Shown one piece after another: positions 12,156 to 25,115 of a stretch of DNA of 64,000 nucleotides. The DNA comes from Syncephalis plumigaleata. Lineage: Eukaryota > Zoopagomycota > Zoopagomycetes > Zoopagales > Piptocephalidaceae. Made by a program: the position numbers and the translations under genes. Within the stretch, counting starts at the first letter, position 1; each line of letters starts with the position of its first letter. Below the pieces are notes generated by a model. It was not told the DNA's origin. It was given only the letters and a program-made list of their open reading frames with translations, and made no database searches. The stretch lies in the NCBI GenBank assembly GCA_025201365.1, contig JAIXMF010000001.1, forward strand, positions 186,001 through 250,000. The letters are read 5' to 3'.

Positions 12156-14045
12156 TTAGTGCTGCCGTACGTGCTCGTATTCATCTTCAAGTTCGTCATA
12201 TTCCTTCTTTACTAATGGCACACACATACGTGAATAAGTAAAATAAAAAAAAGTAAGAATGGAAAGTGGAACAGCAAATGCGCGTCATTACTTACGCTCT
12301 TCTATGAACTCGCATCCCTTCTCGTAGGATTGGCAAAAGCTTTCTTTTTCCTCTTCCAAATCTTTCGTTTTACATGTTATCTCCTCAAGTCTCTTATGCA
12401 TCACGTCAAATTCAATGACTGCACACTCTATCTACAACGCATCAATGTTAATAAAAAAGAAATTAGATAATCCACGCAAAAAATGGAATACTTACCTTTG
12501 TCTGGTGCATTTGTTGCTGATGCTGTAGTTGATCAATATCATGGCTCGACAGCTTAGCTGTATTCGATAAACGTGCATTAACATCCGCCAGTTCATCCAT
12601 CGTACTATTCCGATTGCTCAGTACTGACGCTATTCGGGACTGATAACTAGATTATTAGTTAGCATACTATTGCGTAGCATCGTCAATTCCTTTGACCTAC
12701 CATTCTATCATGGCCTCGTTTGCAAGAATCTGCTCGGTATTTTGGTGAATTCCCTCCTTTACCGCGTTCAACCGCATTTCGGCACTATCGATTAATGCCT
12801 TCTTCGCATCCATGTCGTTTATTAATCTGATTAGTTCATCCCTACAATTAATATGATTAGAATGTATACTTGCTTAGCACCCCTTTGATCTACTTACTTT
12901 GCCTCGGCAATACTACAACTAATGTTGATTGGCATGGTTACGTTTGGCTTAGTGCCCTGCCCTTCTGTGATCATCTCATCCCATACGTGATCGGTTAAAT
13001 GTGAAATATCCGATGCATCACTTAAAATACTCGATATCATCTCGTTGTCCATCGATGTATTGGAATCTGACATCGAGGTGTCGGGAACTAGGCCGATCAA
13101 TGAATTGAGAGAATCATGCTTGGTGGGATAGTGACATACTCGCTTAGGAGAAGTAAAGCCATGCAAAGCATTATTCTGATAGAAATACTTTGCCACTGTA
13201 TCCGTATCTTGTACCTCTAATTGATAATAAAGCGAACGATTGGGCTTGCGCAGCATCGCGGAATCGCATTGTTGTTCCTGTTGGCCATTGTGTTTAGCGG
13301 TTGTAGTGGTGTCATCGAAAAGGGTATCTAGTATTAAGGTGTCCGATGAGATAGAAGCATCATTGATGGGATATTCCACGGTGTCCGATGCCTTCATAGT
13401 TGCCGATTCCTCACATTCCTGGCATGGTTGGTATGCCATCAAAGTATCCGGTTTAAGTAAGGGCGATGTATCGTCATCCAGTTCAGACGAATTACTCGGA
13501 CTCTGGTAGCTCCATTGGTTGTCCATACAATCCTTCACTTCGAATTGTGTATCATCTCCAGATGTTGTCGCCAGTCCACCTATGTTAGCACAATGCGCGG
13601 CAATGCGATGTTTAAGCAACGATAAGTGGTCCGTACCACTAATGACCATCTCCTTTGGTGTGGAATGGCCCGTAATGCTAACAAATGATGCGGTACACGG
13701 TGACGGATTGACTATTTTGAGTGCTGTCTCCTCTTTGCCCCGTTGTTCAATGTCGTTCATGCGATTCGACAGTTCAGATAGCATGTTTTCTATTTTGCTC
13801 ATTCTCATATTCATTGTATTGTGTGCTGTTTCGAAATCAACAAAGGGTCGACAGTACTTTTCCAGTGCAGCAACACAGCACATCAATTCGGCCTGACTAC
13901 TTGCTAGCGGGGCTTGGCTGATGTCATAACCGTCGTTGCTTCCGCGATCTTCATTCGACTCGACTGATTCTGGTGTAGATAGTTGACATTCTTCTTCTCT
14001 TTCTTCATTTTGCTCGATGTTTGCTGAGAGGAAAGCAATAGCCAT
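12156..14045 (-). CDS. coiled-coil protein of unknown function
   Basis: The first exon (about 12894-14045) encodes an acidic, Ser/Thr-rich region with a short coiled coil around MRMSKIENMLSELSNRMND. Four further exons continue leftward with heptad-rich sequence (DELIRLINDMDAKKAL, then NTEQILANEAMIEW, STMDELADVNARL, IECAVIEFDVMHKRLEEI, and KKEYDELEDEYEHVRQH before the stop at 12156-12158). Splice sites are GTAAGT/TAG and keep a coiled-coil frame. No named family was recognised; spindle, septum or vesicle-tether proteins can look like this. The start is uncertain because an upstream membrane ORF overlaps it. Confidence 0.6.
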
Positions 14046-14409
14046 AATAGCATAAAATAATAAGCATGGATATCCCGATCAAGGCTATCATGCTGAATAC
14101 AGGATTCGAATGAAGCAAAGGTAAAGTAGCGTAAATACGCGTAATAGCATCACTAACATATGAGAATAACGATTCCCCTGACGTATGAAAGTTTGCAATG
14201 AACTCTGTAAGCCTATTTGGCAGAATGCTTACAATGCTGAATATTTCGGGTTTTGTATTATCAACATTTGGAAATGCTTCTCGGTATGCTTCCGTAGCAT
14301 CAAAGGAGGCGCTGCTAAAGCTGAAAGACGGTTGTGCTGGTCGACGTTCATAGCTCGACGCTGTCATCATCCATTGCGATGATTTTACTATCCACTCGAG
14401 CAAATCCAT
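14005..14409 (-). CDS. small ORF with one C-terminal membrane segment, overlapping the coiled-coil gene
   Basis: From the ATG at 14407-14409 the frame runs 134 codons. Near the end is a hydrophobic helix (MIALIGISMLIILCYYGY) and then a short basic tail. The last 41 bases overlap the first bases of the downstream coiled-coil frame. A membrane anchor followed directly by an acidic coiled coil would make sense as one protein, but the phase change needed here (+1) is not explained by any GT-AG intron that I can find. It may be the 5' part of the same gene, a separate small gene, or chance. Confidence 0.35.
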   Translation of the reverse strand: MDLLEWIVKSSQWMMTASSYERRPAQPSFSFSSASFDATEAYREAFPNVDNTKPEIFSIVSILPNRLTEFIANFHTSGESLFSYVSDAITRIYATLPLLHSNPVFSMIALIGISMLIILCYYGYCFPLSKHRAK

Positions 14410-14750
14410 CTCTTTTATGATTACCGCATGTACCAGCGCTTTGAATACAATTACAGTAGTATTTGTAGCAGTACTACTACTCGATATAGCAAACAACAAG
14501 ATATACGATTCGAGTAAAGAAACAAGGTAACGAACGAGCGCGTAAGATAACAGAATAACTAAATTGGCAAATAAATTTTTTTTATTAACTAAATCAGCAA
14601 ATAAACTATATAAGGAAGCGAACAAAAGGAGATGACGTTTGTATTGTTTGCTAATAAGGTAAACAAAGATGCAATACAGTTCAAGGATTCTGGCAATATT
14701 AAAAGAAAAAAAACAGTTCAAGGATTCTTACTGCATGCCAAGGCCAAATA

Positions 14751-15970
14751 CAGGGTTCTTCCAATCCGTTGGCATTGTTAGCCTTTAACTTTTGTTCTTA
14801 TTGAAGGATAGTTTGCCTATTAGTTAACGCCATTAATTATAATTGTTATTAATTAGATCCTTTATTAATAAATGTGTAGAATTTTGTAATGCAATATTAC
14901 TAAATCTATTGACCTTTACTAATGCCATTATTTATGATTTCCTCTATCCCTTCACTTTCCCCACTATCTCATCTCCTATTCGTTCGTTTGTTTATTTGCT
15001 CGTTCAATAATCACATAACAATTACCATGACACTCATAGACGATAGCAATGCTCGTTAACACACACACACTCGTCTATTGCTTTTTATTCTTTTATTCGT
15101 TCTCTGACCACACATACACCACAACAACTCATGCTTTTTCTCTTACTCCATCTTCGTTTACAGTCATATACAGGCTACACTTAGCTGCAGTCGTATACTA
15201 CTTGTCTTTGTGTTGTTCTCGGTCGGTCGTCTTATTCCCGTCTAGTCTGTCACTTTGCCAATGACTACTTGTCGATTATGTTGATTGTATGTCGCGTACT
15301 CGTATTTTGTATCGCTACTCGTCGGTAGCCTCACTCCAATCTGTATATTCTGTCATAAGCACACTTTGCTCTTCACGCTGTGTAGTAATTGGTTCTTTAT
15401 TCGTTGTCGATCAACGTGGCATATATCCCACTGGGTCTTTCATACTGGTCTATCCTCTATCCAGTTCTCTCTTTCTCGCTCCCTTGTCTACTTGCTTGCG
15501 ACACTCCCTTGCCCTCACTCGTGTATTTCTATTATTTCATGTCGTGTCCTTTATTCACGGCGTTTGCTTGCCGCGTTGTACCACTTTATTCGCGTTGACT
15601 TGCTGATCATTGCTTGTAGTATGTGGGGATACGTACGCATACGTAACACTCGCGCTATGCATTAGGCACCACACTTGCTTGCCAGCATACAATGTCTCCA
15701 CTCGCTGCTTTGCACTACTTACTCGTGATTTGTAAATATATGCAAGTACGCGGTACTCGTGTTAATTACTAACTAGTGCTTTTGTTCATCTGATTGTGAC
15801 ATGTATACGTAGCGAACACTACACCTTTTACTCGTGTACCGTAAAAGTACGCGTACATACATAATATCCGTGCTAACTACTACCCATTGCGTCGCTTAGT
15901 ACTTTGTATTTGTAGTGGCACTGTCTGACAGTGTATTGCATATTGTAAATGTGCCGAGGAAATCCTATAT
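14751..15970. repeat. degenerate MITE-like region with a pyrimidine-rich interior
   Basis: The left edge (TA then CAGGGTTCTTCCAATCC) resembles the terminal repeats of the MITE-like elements at 16079 and 52246, and GCATTGTTAGCCTTTAACTTTTG matches, inverted, the right end of the 52246 element. The right end is uncertain; a weak inverted match ends near 15970. The interior (14960-15910) is pyrimidine-rich with many CTCGT and CACTCG words and similar in texture to 61380-62560. No protein is supported. Confidence 0.4.
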
Positions 15971-16078
15971 GATGGCTATATCTTTATTTGCATAGTATAT
16001 ATCAATAACTAACATGGCACTAATAGAGAGTAATAACAACATTAGTACATCCATTCATTGATCATTAGCATGGTATTA

Positions 16079-16387
16079 CAGGTCTTTTCCAATCGATTGA
16101 CGCTGTTGCTCTTTATTAATAAATAATCTTGCGTATTCATTAGCGCCATTACTATTATTTGGCAGATACATTCTAGTTATGCAAAGTATTGTTTGATGCG
16201 GTCTTAATGGCATTCGCATTGTGATAAATAACATGAGGCGAATGCTAAACAAAGAATAAAGCATCTGCTAATGGAGGACTTTATACTCACATAATGGCAA
16301 AGACAAAGATGCTAACTAATATGCAAATCTATTTATTGACAAGAGCAAATGTTGATGGCTAACAATGTTTATCATTTGGAAAACCCT
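16079..16387. mobile_element. MITE-like element, family 2
   Basis: A 309-bp unit bounded by TA dinucleotides with imperfect inverted ends: CAGGTCTTTTCCAATCGATT on the left, and on the right (reverse complement) AAGGGTTTTCCAAATGAT. It carries the internal block TTATTAATAAATAATCTTGC shared with the element at 52246-52734. It is non-coding. TA target duplication and CAG-type ends suggest Tc1/mariner/pogo-type mobilisation. The ends are diverged, so it is not recent. Confidence 0.6.
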
Positions 16388-16475
16388 TTAATTTGGTTAC
16401 TAAGCTGTAATGATGTGACTCATCATAATTTTTTTATTTCAACTTTAACCACTATTTCTCGAATACACTATATAA

Positions 16476-19474
16476 ATGATAACAAAGAATTCATTGCGTA
16501 GGCGTGCAGGAAAACCTAGAGAGACTACTGCCACGACCGATAACTCGCGCAATCCAAGAAGTAAACAGTCCGCGGGGAAGACGAGCACGAACAGTACGTC
16601 TCCTCATTTTGCAAAACCAACCGGGGCAACAAGACAAGCAAGCAAGGAAACAGCACAGAATACGAGGGCAGCTAAACGGAAACAGTCTGAATCTTTAACG
16701 AATGCAACGTCGAAACGTAGTAGAAAAACCAGAGAGAGCTATATTCCGAAGGAAGAACCACCCACCAAACCTGCTACACTTGTAATAAGCGACTCGGAAG
16801 ACTCGGAAGACGAGCAATGGGAGGAAGTAGCCATTACGAAGGGTAAGGCATGAATAGCTTTTACGTATAAATGTACTAACCTTGATGTTGCACCATTAGA
16901 CGATAGTAAGGATAAGCATCAAGCGAATGTCGAGGATGCAGCGGTCAATGATACATCAGATGTTGCACATACGCCTGATAAAACAATTGAAATTACATTG
17001 GACAACATGCCAGTGATGATGCGGTAAGTAAAGTATCGGCTAGTAATACTACACCTTTATTGATCTTGATAATCATCATCATCATAATAGTGAACGACCA
17101 TCTGGTGTCACTAAACAGGAGAGACAGATCAAGATTACCGTTCATCATTTACATTTACTATGTCTAATGGCACATTGGCTACGAAGACATCGACGTGTAT
17201 ATCATCCACAAATACAGGTAAATATCGAGACAGTTACATTTAGTACAATAGTATGATGAATAAGCTGTGTGATGACTCGCTTAGGGATTACTGATGTCGC
17301 TTGTTCCAATGGATATGCTAAACTATCAAGAATTCGAGCATGTTGAACCATCATTGACCGGCAACGCGACTAGTGACATATTTAAAAGTTGGTTGGAGGA
17401 ACTATTGTTATGGTGGAACGAATACTATTGGGTTGAATTCACTAAAATGGCCGACAAGAATGAACAATCGCGTCATGGTGGCAATAGTATTGAAAATGAA
17501 GTAAGAAGTGCAAAGCATCATTCTACCGCTGGAATACCATGTTTATTAACTTGTATAGATTGAGTGTATAACAAAATGTCTGGAGACACGTCGTTGTAGC
17601 AAGAATACTGCCGTCTTACTATTCGTGTCTCTCATCCATTCGCTTGGCCATAGAGTACGTCTCGTTGTTTCCCTCGAACCAGCTCCGCATACGGCATCCC
17701 ATGCAAAGCCTAACAAAAAGTCGGAATCAAATACGCGTAACGGTGCAACTAGCAAAGATGATGGTAAATACTAGCATATGTATTAGTTAGATTGCATACA
17801 AACTCATTACTATAATGCAGACACGATAGCATGGTGCGAGATTCTACACCACAAAAAGGTCTTTGGATAGCGGTGGATATCTTCAACTCGCTTATTGATC
17901 AACCGGATAAAATGGAAGAGAATAGACCCCTTCCCTATGTAACGGCATTTGAGATTAGTATGTACTGTTTACACCATTAGTTAGTGCCTGCCCCAATATT
18001 CATAACTAACCATCACCATTAGATGATCGTATAAAAGATGTGTCAAAGAGATACGCATCACAATGGGCGGCGAAAACATTGCGACGACGACCGCCTGCCT
18101 CGTCCACCTCGCAATTCGGTCATGATTGGTGGACCAACACGCTAAGCGTGTATCGGGAACGACATCCAACGGTATCTCACTGCAATTTATGGGTTATACG
18201 GAATAATTAACCACTATAAATATTAGGATGTAGATGCGCGAGAAGATGCAGAATTACTAAAACGAGAGAGATCGGAACGCATGCCAACTACTGTGGGCGA
18301 ATTCAACAATCATCCATTGTAGGTGTACACACATACGCGCGCGCGCTCCATCCTGCTGCTTTACATTACACACTCATAGTTATTAAATTGCATGTAGATA
18401 TGTGCTAGAACGGCATTTGAAGAAATTTGAAGTGCTTTACCCGCGCGAGCCCATTATCGGTCATATCCGAGGTGAGCCCGTTTATCCGCGTAGCTGTGTG
18501 CAGCAGGTAAGTAGGAGGCAAACAATCTTTAATATGACTAGTTCATGTGATGGTGTTTCTTTCTAGCTTCATACGACGGAGACATGGCTACGCGAGGGAC
18601 GACAACTCAAGGCAAGTGCAGTATTTGTTGTCCATTTTACGTGATTTACATACTAATAATAATAATGCGTGTGCATTTAGATTGGTGAGAAACCCGTAAA
18701 AGAATCAAAGCACGTGCTGTCACCCTACACAGTCGTCGTGAACAAGCAATGGCGGAGATCGAGGGTGTAGAGCGTACCTCGGCACTCTACGGCGAATGGC
18801 AAACCGAACCATACGTAGCACCACCCATTGTTGATGTAAGTAGCATATAAAGTGTAGAGTGTGGCAATGCAACTAGTATCTGATCATGTATATTGCAGGG
18901 AAAAGTACCAAAGAATGCATTCGGTAATATTGACATGTTCCAACCGAGCATGCTACCTCAGGGTGGATGTCACATTAAATGTAGGTCGATCAATAGATCA
19001 ACATTAGTAGTGCCCACTTACTCATCTACGTGTATATGTGCTACAGTATCTGGTATTGCCAAGATAGCTCGTAAACTTAAAATCGATTATGCAGATGCAG
19101 TGGTAATGATCATTCTAATCACTATTACTTGATCGTGTACACACATACACACTAATGATTGCATACATTTACTAGACTGGATTTGACTTTCATCAACGTC
19201 GTTGTATTCCTATTCTAACTGGTATTGTAATACCAATGGAATACGAGGAAGAACTACTTGATGTAAGTAATCAATAATGAGGATAATGACTACATACTAT
19301 GTACTATAACATTGCTCATAATGGTAGGCATGGCACGTTTACGAAGCGGACCAATTACGTAAGAATCGCATTAAACGGGAAAAGGCAGCACTTCAACGAT
19401 GGAGGAAGCTCGTTCGAGCAATTCAAATACGAGATCGACTAGCACGCGACTACGGTGAAGATATACCAATGTAA
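16476..19474 (+). CDS. RAD4: Rad4/XPC DNA-damage recognition protein
   Basis: About 13 exons. The N-terminus is a basic, Ser/Thr-rich tail with an acidic [12 protein letters not shown] patch. Exon 3 carries [19 protein letters not shown], the start of the transglutaminase-like domain. Later exons hold [21 protein letters not shown] and [16 protein letters not shown]1 is clear ([38 protein letters not shown]). BHD2 has [14 protein letters not shown] and BHD3 has [20 protein letters not shown] and [20 protein letters not shown]. The protein opens lesion-containing DNA in nucleotide excision repair. One intron after GRQLK starts with GC (GCAAGT...TAG). Two places (about 17848-17859 and 18691-18706) need one extra base to keep the family frame, so the gene is listed with that reservation. 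Confidence 0.88.
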
Positions 19475-19646
19475 AATTGCAGTAAATAATAAATCAACGC
19501 AAGTCACACCAAGTGTCCTTGCTATTAAACCGTGTAAACAATGTAGATCATGTCAAGTATGCCTATAACATACAACTCGCTATGCTAATATTTATTACTT
19601 TCTGTGTATTTACAAGTTGATCTATACAGACTTTTATGTTTTCCAT

Positions 19647-21093
19647 TCATTCACGACGTGCCTTCTCCATCAACTGCTTGTATTGCTCGTAAATAGGCAT
19701 ATGATACGTTCGAGCATTGGGATGTGTTCTAGCCAAGAGTAATGGCATTATCTCGAGTAGTTCAATAACCCGCTGACTCGCATCTATATCCATCTTATTC
19801 CATAGGCACTTGCTAGGGTCAATACCTCCAATGGTACCAATGGATGATATCGACCATATACCAGCAAGTAGACTGCTAGTCGATAGCGAGATGTTCGCTA
19901 GCCTCCTTCCAGCGACCCTTGGCCAATTGATCATTCATGAAACTACCCACCAACTCTAGGATGGTACGACTGAACATGGTGCCAACTGCATTGTCAGTGG
20001 CATTAAGCGTAGTATACCATTTGTTCTGACATCCATGAACATTTCATCAGTCATATCAGATGATGTCAATAATAGAGTATTGACTATGTTACGAGTCATT
20101 TGTAATAATGGACTAGTCGATTGAGTCATTTGTTTGACTACCCAATCATCGATACTAACAAGATCGGTCATCAAGGTTAAACGATGGCGTAATAGTCGAT
20201 CAAGTGGATCCTTGCTCTCTCCATCTAGACAGCGTGGACATTGACATTTGAAATAGTACTGCCGCTCAAGTTGTGTACACGTTCCACTGGACCGTATATC
20301 CAATCAATATAGCTTATTGTAAGTTCCTCGCCAGGACGAATAGACTGACGTGCTACCACTTGTAGTTGTACACCATCAAATCGATAAGTACAATTGGGAC
20401 GACAACTATGATTGAGTAGAGATGCCATCGGGTAGACACCTACACCTACGGGATAGTAGCGATCGTCTACTATGGTAAAATTATTGCAACCAAATCGACA
20501 TTGTTCGTCAATGAGTCCAGATTTCGTGTAAGCTGATGATTGTGTAAATGGTGCCATTCTCAAAAGCGTATCAGCCATTTGTCCATATCGATCCAGTGAC
20601 CATGCCGTATGTTCTAATCGATGATGTGGCAATGAACGATAGATTTCCCGCTCATTCATTATAGTACCAGATACACGATTGCTACTTAGTAGAATATGAC
20701 AAGTACGAAATAATAGTAGTAATTCTGGATCATTGCCAAGATGTCGCGTAGATGGTAATGATTGCTGTTGTTGTCGATATCTACATTCAAATCGATGATG
20801 TGGCCAGGCTACTCGTTGACATGCGGTATTGCAATAACGAGCATATCGACATCCACCACATAATGCATTTACTGTATCATTAGTAGGCTCGTTATCCTGT
20901 TTACTAGTTGGTGATATTATTTGAAAACAAGTATGACAGCGTTGGTTGGTCTCGTTGGCCAATAAAGCAGTTGCCAATGGGTCACTCGTGAATGCTGTAT
21001 CGCCTGCTGATAGTGCCTAGTGGTACATAATTTACGAATACAATAAGTATCCGGTACAAGTTGTACACCTTGTTGTAGTAAGTAATTGTTCAT
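19647..21093 (-). CDS. SMYD-like SET/MYND lysine methyltransferase, frame broken five times
   Basis: No introns are seen. From the ATG at 21091-21093 the order is VQLVPDTYCIRKLCTTRHY, AGDTAFTSDPLATALLANE (start of SET), a MYND zinc finger (CHTCF...CGGCRYARYCNTACQ...HHRFEC), NHSCRPNC and GEELTISYIDW of the SET core, then YYFKCQCPRC of the post-SET zinc site, and a C-terminal helical region (YGRYHPLVPLEVLTLASAYG). This is the split SET-MYND architecture of SMYD proteins, which methylate histone or other lysines. Joining these blocks needs five single-base corrections (near 21005, 20278, 20018, 19884 and 19800), all in the same direction. It is either a pseudogene or carries sequence errors; all key Cys and His residues are still present. 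Confidence 0.75.
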
Positions 21094-21235
21094 TGCGAAT
21101 AAATAAACAAAAGAAAAGAAAAAGGAAAGAAATACTGAAATTAAAACGAAAAGATTCACCGCTATTGTCATTGCTCTTTTCCTCTTCTTCCTCTTCTTCA
21201 GCGTGAGTGATTCCTATAGTTCACGACCATAGAAT

Positions 21236-22802
21236 ATGCAACGAAATATCCTACGCGTCACGAGAGTACTGCCTCGTTGTCGTGTTATTACATCTGCACG
21301 CGCGTTAATTCAACCACTAGGACAGCAGCATTCCTATTCGTTGTTCTACTCACAATACACTCATTCTAGTACTAATGCTACACTAGAAGAAAATACGCGA
21401 CCTTTATCGACACCGTCAACGTTAACCAACACTACATCGACCACTACAGTGAAGAGTATTACACCTTATCATTCTATCGATTTATTGAGATTCCCGCTAT
21501 GGAGTTGTATCCAATGCGTAAACAACTCACGCAACAACTAGAAGCAATGGATGTAGTAGGGCGTATTTATGTCGCGACTGAAGGTGTTAACGCGCAGATA
21601 TCGTGTCCACGTTCGAAATTGGATCAATTACGCGAATTATGCGACACCTACGATGCATTGCGTGGTATTGAGTTTAATATGTCGACGGAGCATCGTCGAG
21701 CATTTCGTCGTCTGGCCATTCGTATTAAGAAACAGGTAATTAATGCAACGAGTAAAGTTATATAATGAAGGTCTATATTGAATTAGCGACATATACACAT
21801 AAATACACATAGATTGTATCGGATGGTAGATCGAATGAAACCTATGATCTAACCAAGCAGCCCACCTATTTGGATGCAGAAACATGGCATCATGAACTAG
21901 CATCGAAGCCCTCATTGCTTATTGATATGCGCAACCATTATGAAAGGTAATCATCAAGTTTACATATGTGTATATATGAATTGATAATATTAATCAATAT
22001 AATCATCAGTGAGATAGGCTACTTTGAGGGAGCTCAACGACCAGATGTAGACACTTTTCGACATGGTCTGGATGAGATGGAACGATTGGCGGCGGATGTG
22101 CCTAAAGATCAGCCCGTTTACATGTACTGCACAGGTGGTATCCGTTGCTCCAAGGCAGGTGCTATACTTCGCTCGCAAGGATGGGATGATGTACGAATGG
22201 TAAGCAAGTTAAACGAGATTACTCTCGTATAATTGATGATACATCATTGCTCACTTGCCTATCGCAATCAGTTAAAAGGCGGTATCACCGCGTATGGTCG
22301 ATATGTTCGTGAAACACCGGGTATCAAATCGTTGTTTAGAGGCAAGAACTTCACCTTTGACAAACGTCTAGGGGAATCGATTGCGGAACGGGAGAGCGAT
22401 GACACAGTTGGCCGGTGTCATCAGTGTGGCGCACCATGCGATCGCTACACCAATTGCAGGAATCGTCGATGCAACCTGCTCTTTATTCAATGCGATGCGT
22501 GTCGTACCGCATATTCACGCACTTGTGGATCATCCGTATGCATCGAGGTGGAACGGGCCGAACGGGAAACAGCCGAAAAGGTAACAGAGGAATTGTCTAC
22601 TGCTACTACTACTACTACTACGAAGAAGACGGACAAACAAGCTTGCGTGCATCCACACCACGACCGTATACGCCCTCGAGACATTATGCGACAATGGCCT
22701 ATTGTCCTTGGTGGCTATCCTGAGCGTATAAGGCCACGTCTTGTACTGGAACAATTACATAATGGTAAAAAAGAGGATACGCCCTCTAATCAAGCATTAT
22801 AA
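21236..22802 (+). CDS. TrhO/TSTD2-type rhodanese-domain protein, probably mitochondrial
   Basis: The first exon starts with a basic, Ser/Arg-rich presequence (MQRNILRVTRVLPRCRVITS) typical of mitochondrial import. Then FYRFIEIPAMELYPMR and VVGRIYVATEGVNAQIS match the N-terminal acylphosphatase-like domain of TrhO. Exons 2-4 encode the rhodanese domain (YLDAETWHHEL, LLIDMRNHYES, VYMYCTGGIRCSKAGA) with the catalytic Cys in YCTGGIRC. The last exon has a Cys-rich zinc-binding region (CHQCGAPC, CNLLFIQCDAC). Bacterial TrhO hydroxylates U34 of tRNA; that role is inference here. Three introns use GTAATT/GTAATC/GTAAGC donors. The presequence and the YRF block are in different frames, one base apart (about 21436-21480). 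Confidence 0.8.
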
Positions 22803-23084
22803 AATAAAAATAAATATGTAACGCGAATACTTTATTAATACACACATCATGCGACACTAAAATAGTAAGGAAGAGGAGGATATTCCGTCTGTTGCATGGA
22901 ACGACTTGCAATATAGGAAGGATATGCATAATAGATGCATATCGAGTATGAATTGCACTAGTATTTGCTTCTTATTCTGCTTCTCTTCTTTTTCTTGTTC
23001 TTCTTGTTCAATATACATATACATTTGCCTTACTATACTATTACTACCATTATTACTATTATAAGCTTAACTGAATAGACTAGC

Positions 23085-23894
23085 ATGTGCGCCATTATCA
23101 ACCATTCGATTATCGCCGTTTACGGTGCAAGTGGTGTAGGCAAAACAACATTGGTATGTGTGCGTGTTTATTAGAAATAATGATTAACTCACTGTCTATC
23201 ACTTTGTTATGATAGCTACGCCATTTACCATTAGATATGACTTTGTCGCCTGACCGTTCGATCAGTTCAGCTAGTGGTTACTATAGACATCTACAATGGG
23301 TGGAGGGCCGACCACTTGTAACGAGTATCATGGATACTACAACTAATCATGCGGAGAATGCTGCTGATGGTAATGGTAATGGTAATGATGGTAATGATAT
23401 CAGTGAGATGTCACAAATACCAAGTGCGGGTATATTACTCGTTTATGACGTAACATCACGTCAATCATTCCTGGAATTACAACGATATTACACGGCTATT
23501 TGTCGTTTAAGTTCACGCTATAAGGTAAGCAGACGCATACATATGTTGAATAATAGTGACAACATGTAATGATTATTATTGCTATTAGATACCTATAGTG
23601 CTCATAGGTAATAAGGCAGATGACGCTGATCGTCGTCAAGTATCCACGGAGGAGGGCATGCGACAAGCAAGCATTTGGGATTGTCCATTCTGGGAAACGA
23701 GTACCGAGACAATCGGCGGGGAACAAGTCATTAACGCGGCCATCTCGATGCTTACTGAAATGATGGAGGATACCACACTGCAGTGGCAGCGTAAGTTTTG
23801 GTCCTCCACCTGTTTAATCAATCATACGATAGAGGCCACTAAGAAACGATCTCTACGTAAACGAATATGGTCTGCCATGAAAACATTACAGTAG
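23085..23894 (+). CDS. divergent Ras-like GTPase A
   Basis: Three exons. P-loop YGASGVGKTTL with a phase-0 intron right after it, LSPDRSISS in the switch I position, no DTAG-type G3 (the equivalent stretch reads MDTTTNHAEN and is followed by an Asn/Gly-rich insert), GILLVYDVTSRQSFLELQ, a good G4 (LIGNKAD) and WETSTE as a weak G5. There is no CaaX box; the tail is basic (KKRSLRKRIW). With G1 and G4 intact it may bind GTP but probably cannot hydrolyse it in the usual way. The closest relative in sight is the neighbouring gene at 25116-26017, which shares intron positions. Confidence 0.7.
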
Positions 23895-23965
23895 TTTCAG
23901 TATCGATAGTCGATCTACATATACATATGAGTTTAAATCAATAATGATTCATGTCATGATTCATA

Positions 23966-24199
23966 CAGTGTTTTTCCATCCAATTTGCACATTTATCCTT
24001 TAGCGTTTGCAGTTTATTAATAAACAGATTAACACAATAGTTAACACCATTATTGCATTACTATTATTATTGAGTAGTTGTCATTGCCCTAGCAGTTGAG
24101 GATTATCGCTTTCACATCTAAATACGTAAGTGTTAATATTACTATTATTTATTCGTAAAAACAGAAAGCTAACTGCGCAAATTGGATGAAAAAAGCCTG
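23966..24199 (+). mobile_element. mariner-type MITE, family 1, copy 1
   Basis: A 234-bp non-coding unit flanked by TA on both sides. The inverted ends are about 26 bp: left CAGTGTTTTTCCATCCAATT, right (reverse complement) CAGGCTTTTTTCATCCAATT. Its interior matches the element at 48939-49165 in opposite orientation over nearly the whole length (for example TGAGTAGTTGTCATTGCCCT). TA target duplication and CAG ends are those of Tc1/mariner elements; it has no transposase and must have moved in trans. Confidence 0.88.
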
Positions 24200-25115
24200 T
24201 ATGCGTCGTCTCAGTATTAGTGCCAACAAGCGTGATCCTAGTTTACCCATTTGATGAATAAAACTATTCATGTGCCATATCGAATGCACATGCTACACCT
24301 TTGCGTTTCAGCATGCGTTCTTTCCGTATGTTCTATCAATTTTGTTGCCGTGCCAGCACACCTTGTACCGGCTTTGTCCCTCCACATGTATCCCGTTTAA
24401 CTTGAACGCTTACGATACATACTCTATCTCACATTTACTGCAAGTATTCTAGATATTACATTGATTATAACCGACTTTTACTGTTTGATGCGGGATACAA
24501 TACAAAGACATTTACATACATGCATATACATCTCTATGCTTATACATACGTAATACATACAACGTACGCATCTTTATCTTATAATGTTCTCATGACCTCA
24601 CCCTTTGTGATTGCATTCTGGTCATGCAGTCAACTGTGCTCGTTCGTTCATTCGTTGTGCAAAGGAGGTGGTTCACCTCTCTGCTCGTTTGGCACGCGTG
24701 TATGGGCATATGGGTGCATGCGATTCATACATACCATTAGGTATGCTCCATACTACACAGCGAACATTGACTGCCTTGCACGTGTAATAGACGACCATTC
24801 CTGTTATTGTGGCATGTGCTCATTTCATTGAAGCACGCCACTGCATATCTATTCAGGTTTTACCAGTAAGAGTTTTCCGACTAAAATACCTGCTTGTTCA
24901 TTGTGAAATAGGAGAATTTATAAACAGACTGATATCCCCTTTATCCGCTGGTTAGCAGATAACCTTAGTATTATTATTATTATTGTCACTATTTAGTTAC
25001 TTCCGTACCCTGTTCTTCTCCTCTTCACTTGTATCTAATTGTTTGTTTGTTTGTTTACTTGTAGTACTAGTGGAACAATTTATCGCGGTCAATATACATA
25101 TATATCTATATAGAA
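24200..25115. other. spacer between the two Ras-like genes
   Basis: No gene is recognised. The frames at 24270-24831 are low-complexity and lack splice or domain support. A GTTT microsatellite lies at about 25041-25055. Confidence 0.4.

Noticed and set aside
15049-15665. overlapping + strand ORFs
   Set aside because: Same kind of pyrimidine-rich tract, no protein features.
19647-21093. several separate small SET-related genes
   Set aside because: The fragments form one SMYD order (SET, MYND, SET, post-SET, C-terminal) and are better read as one gene with slips.
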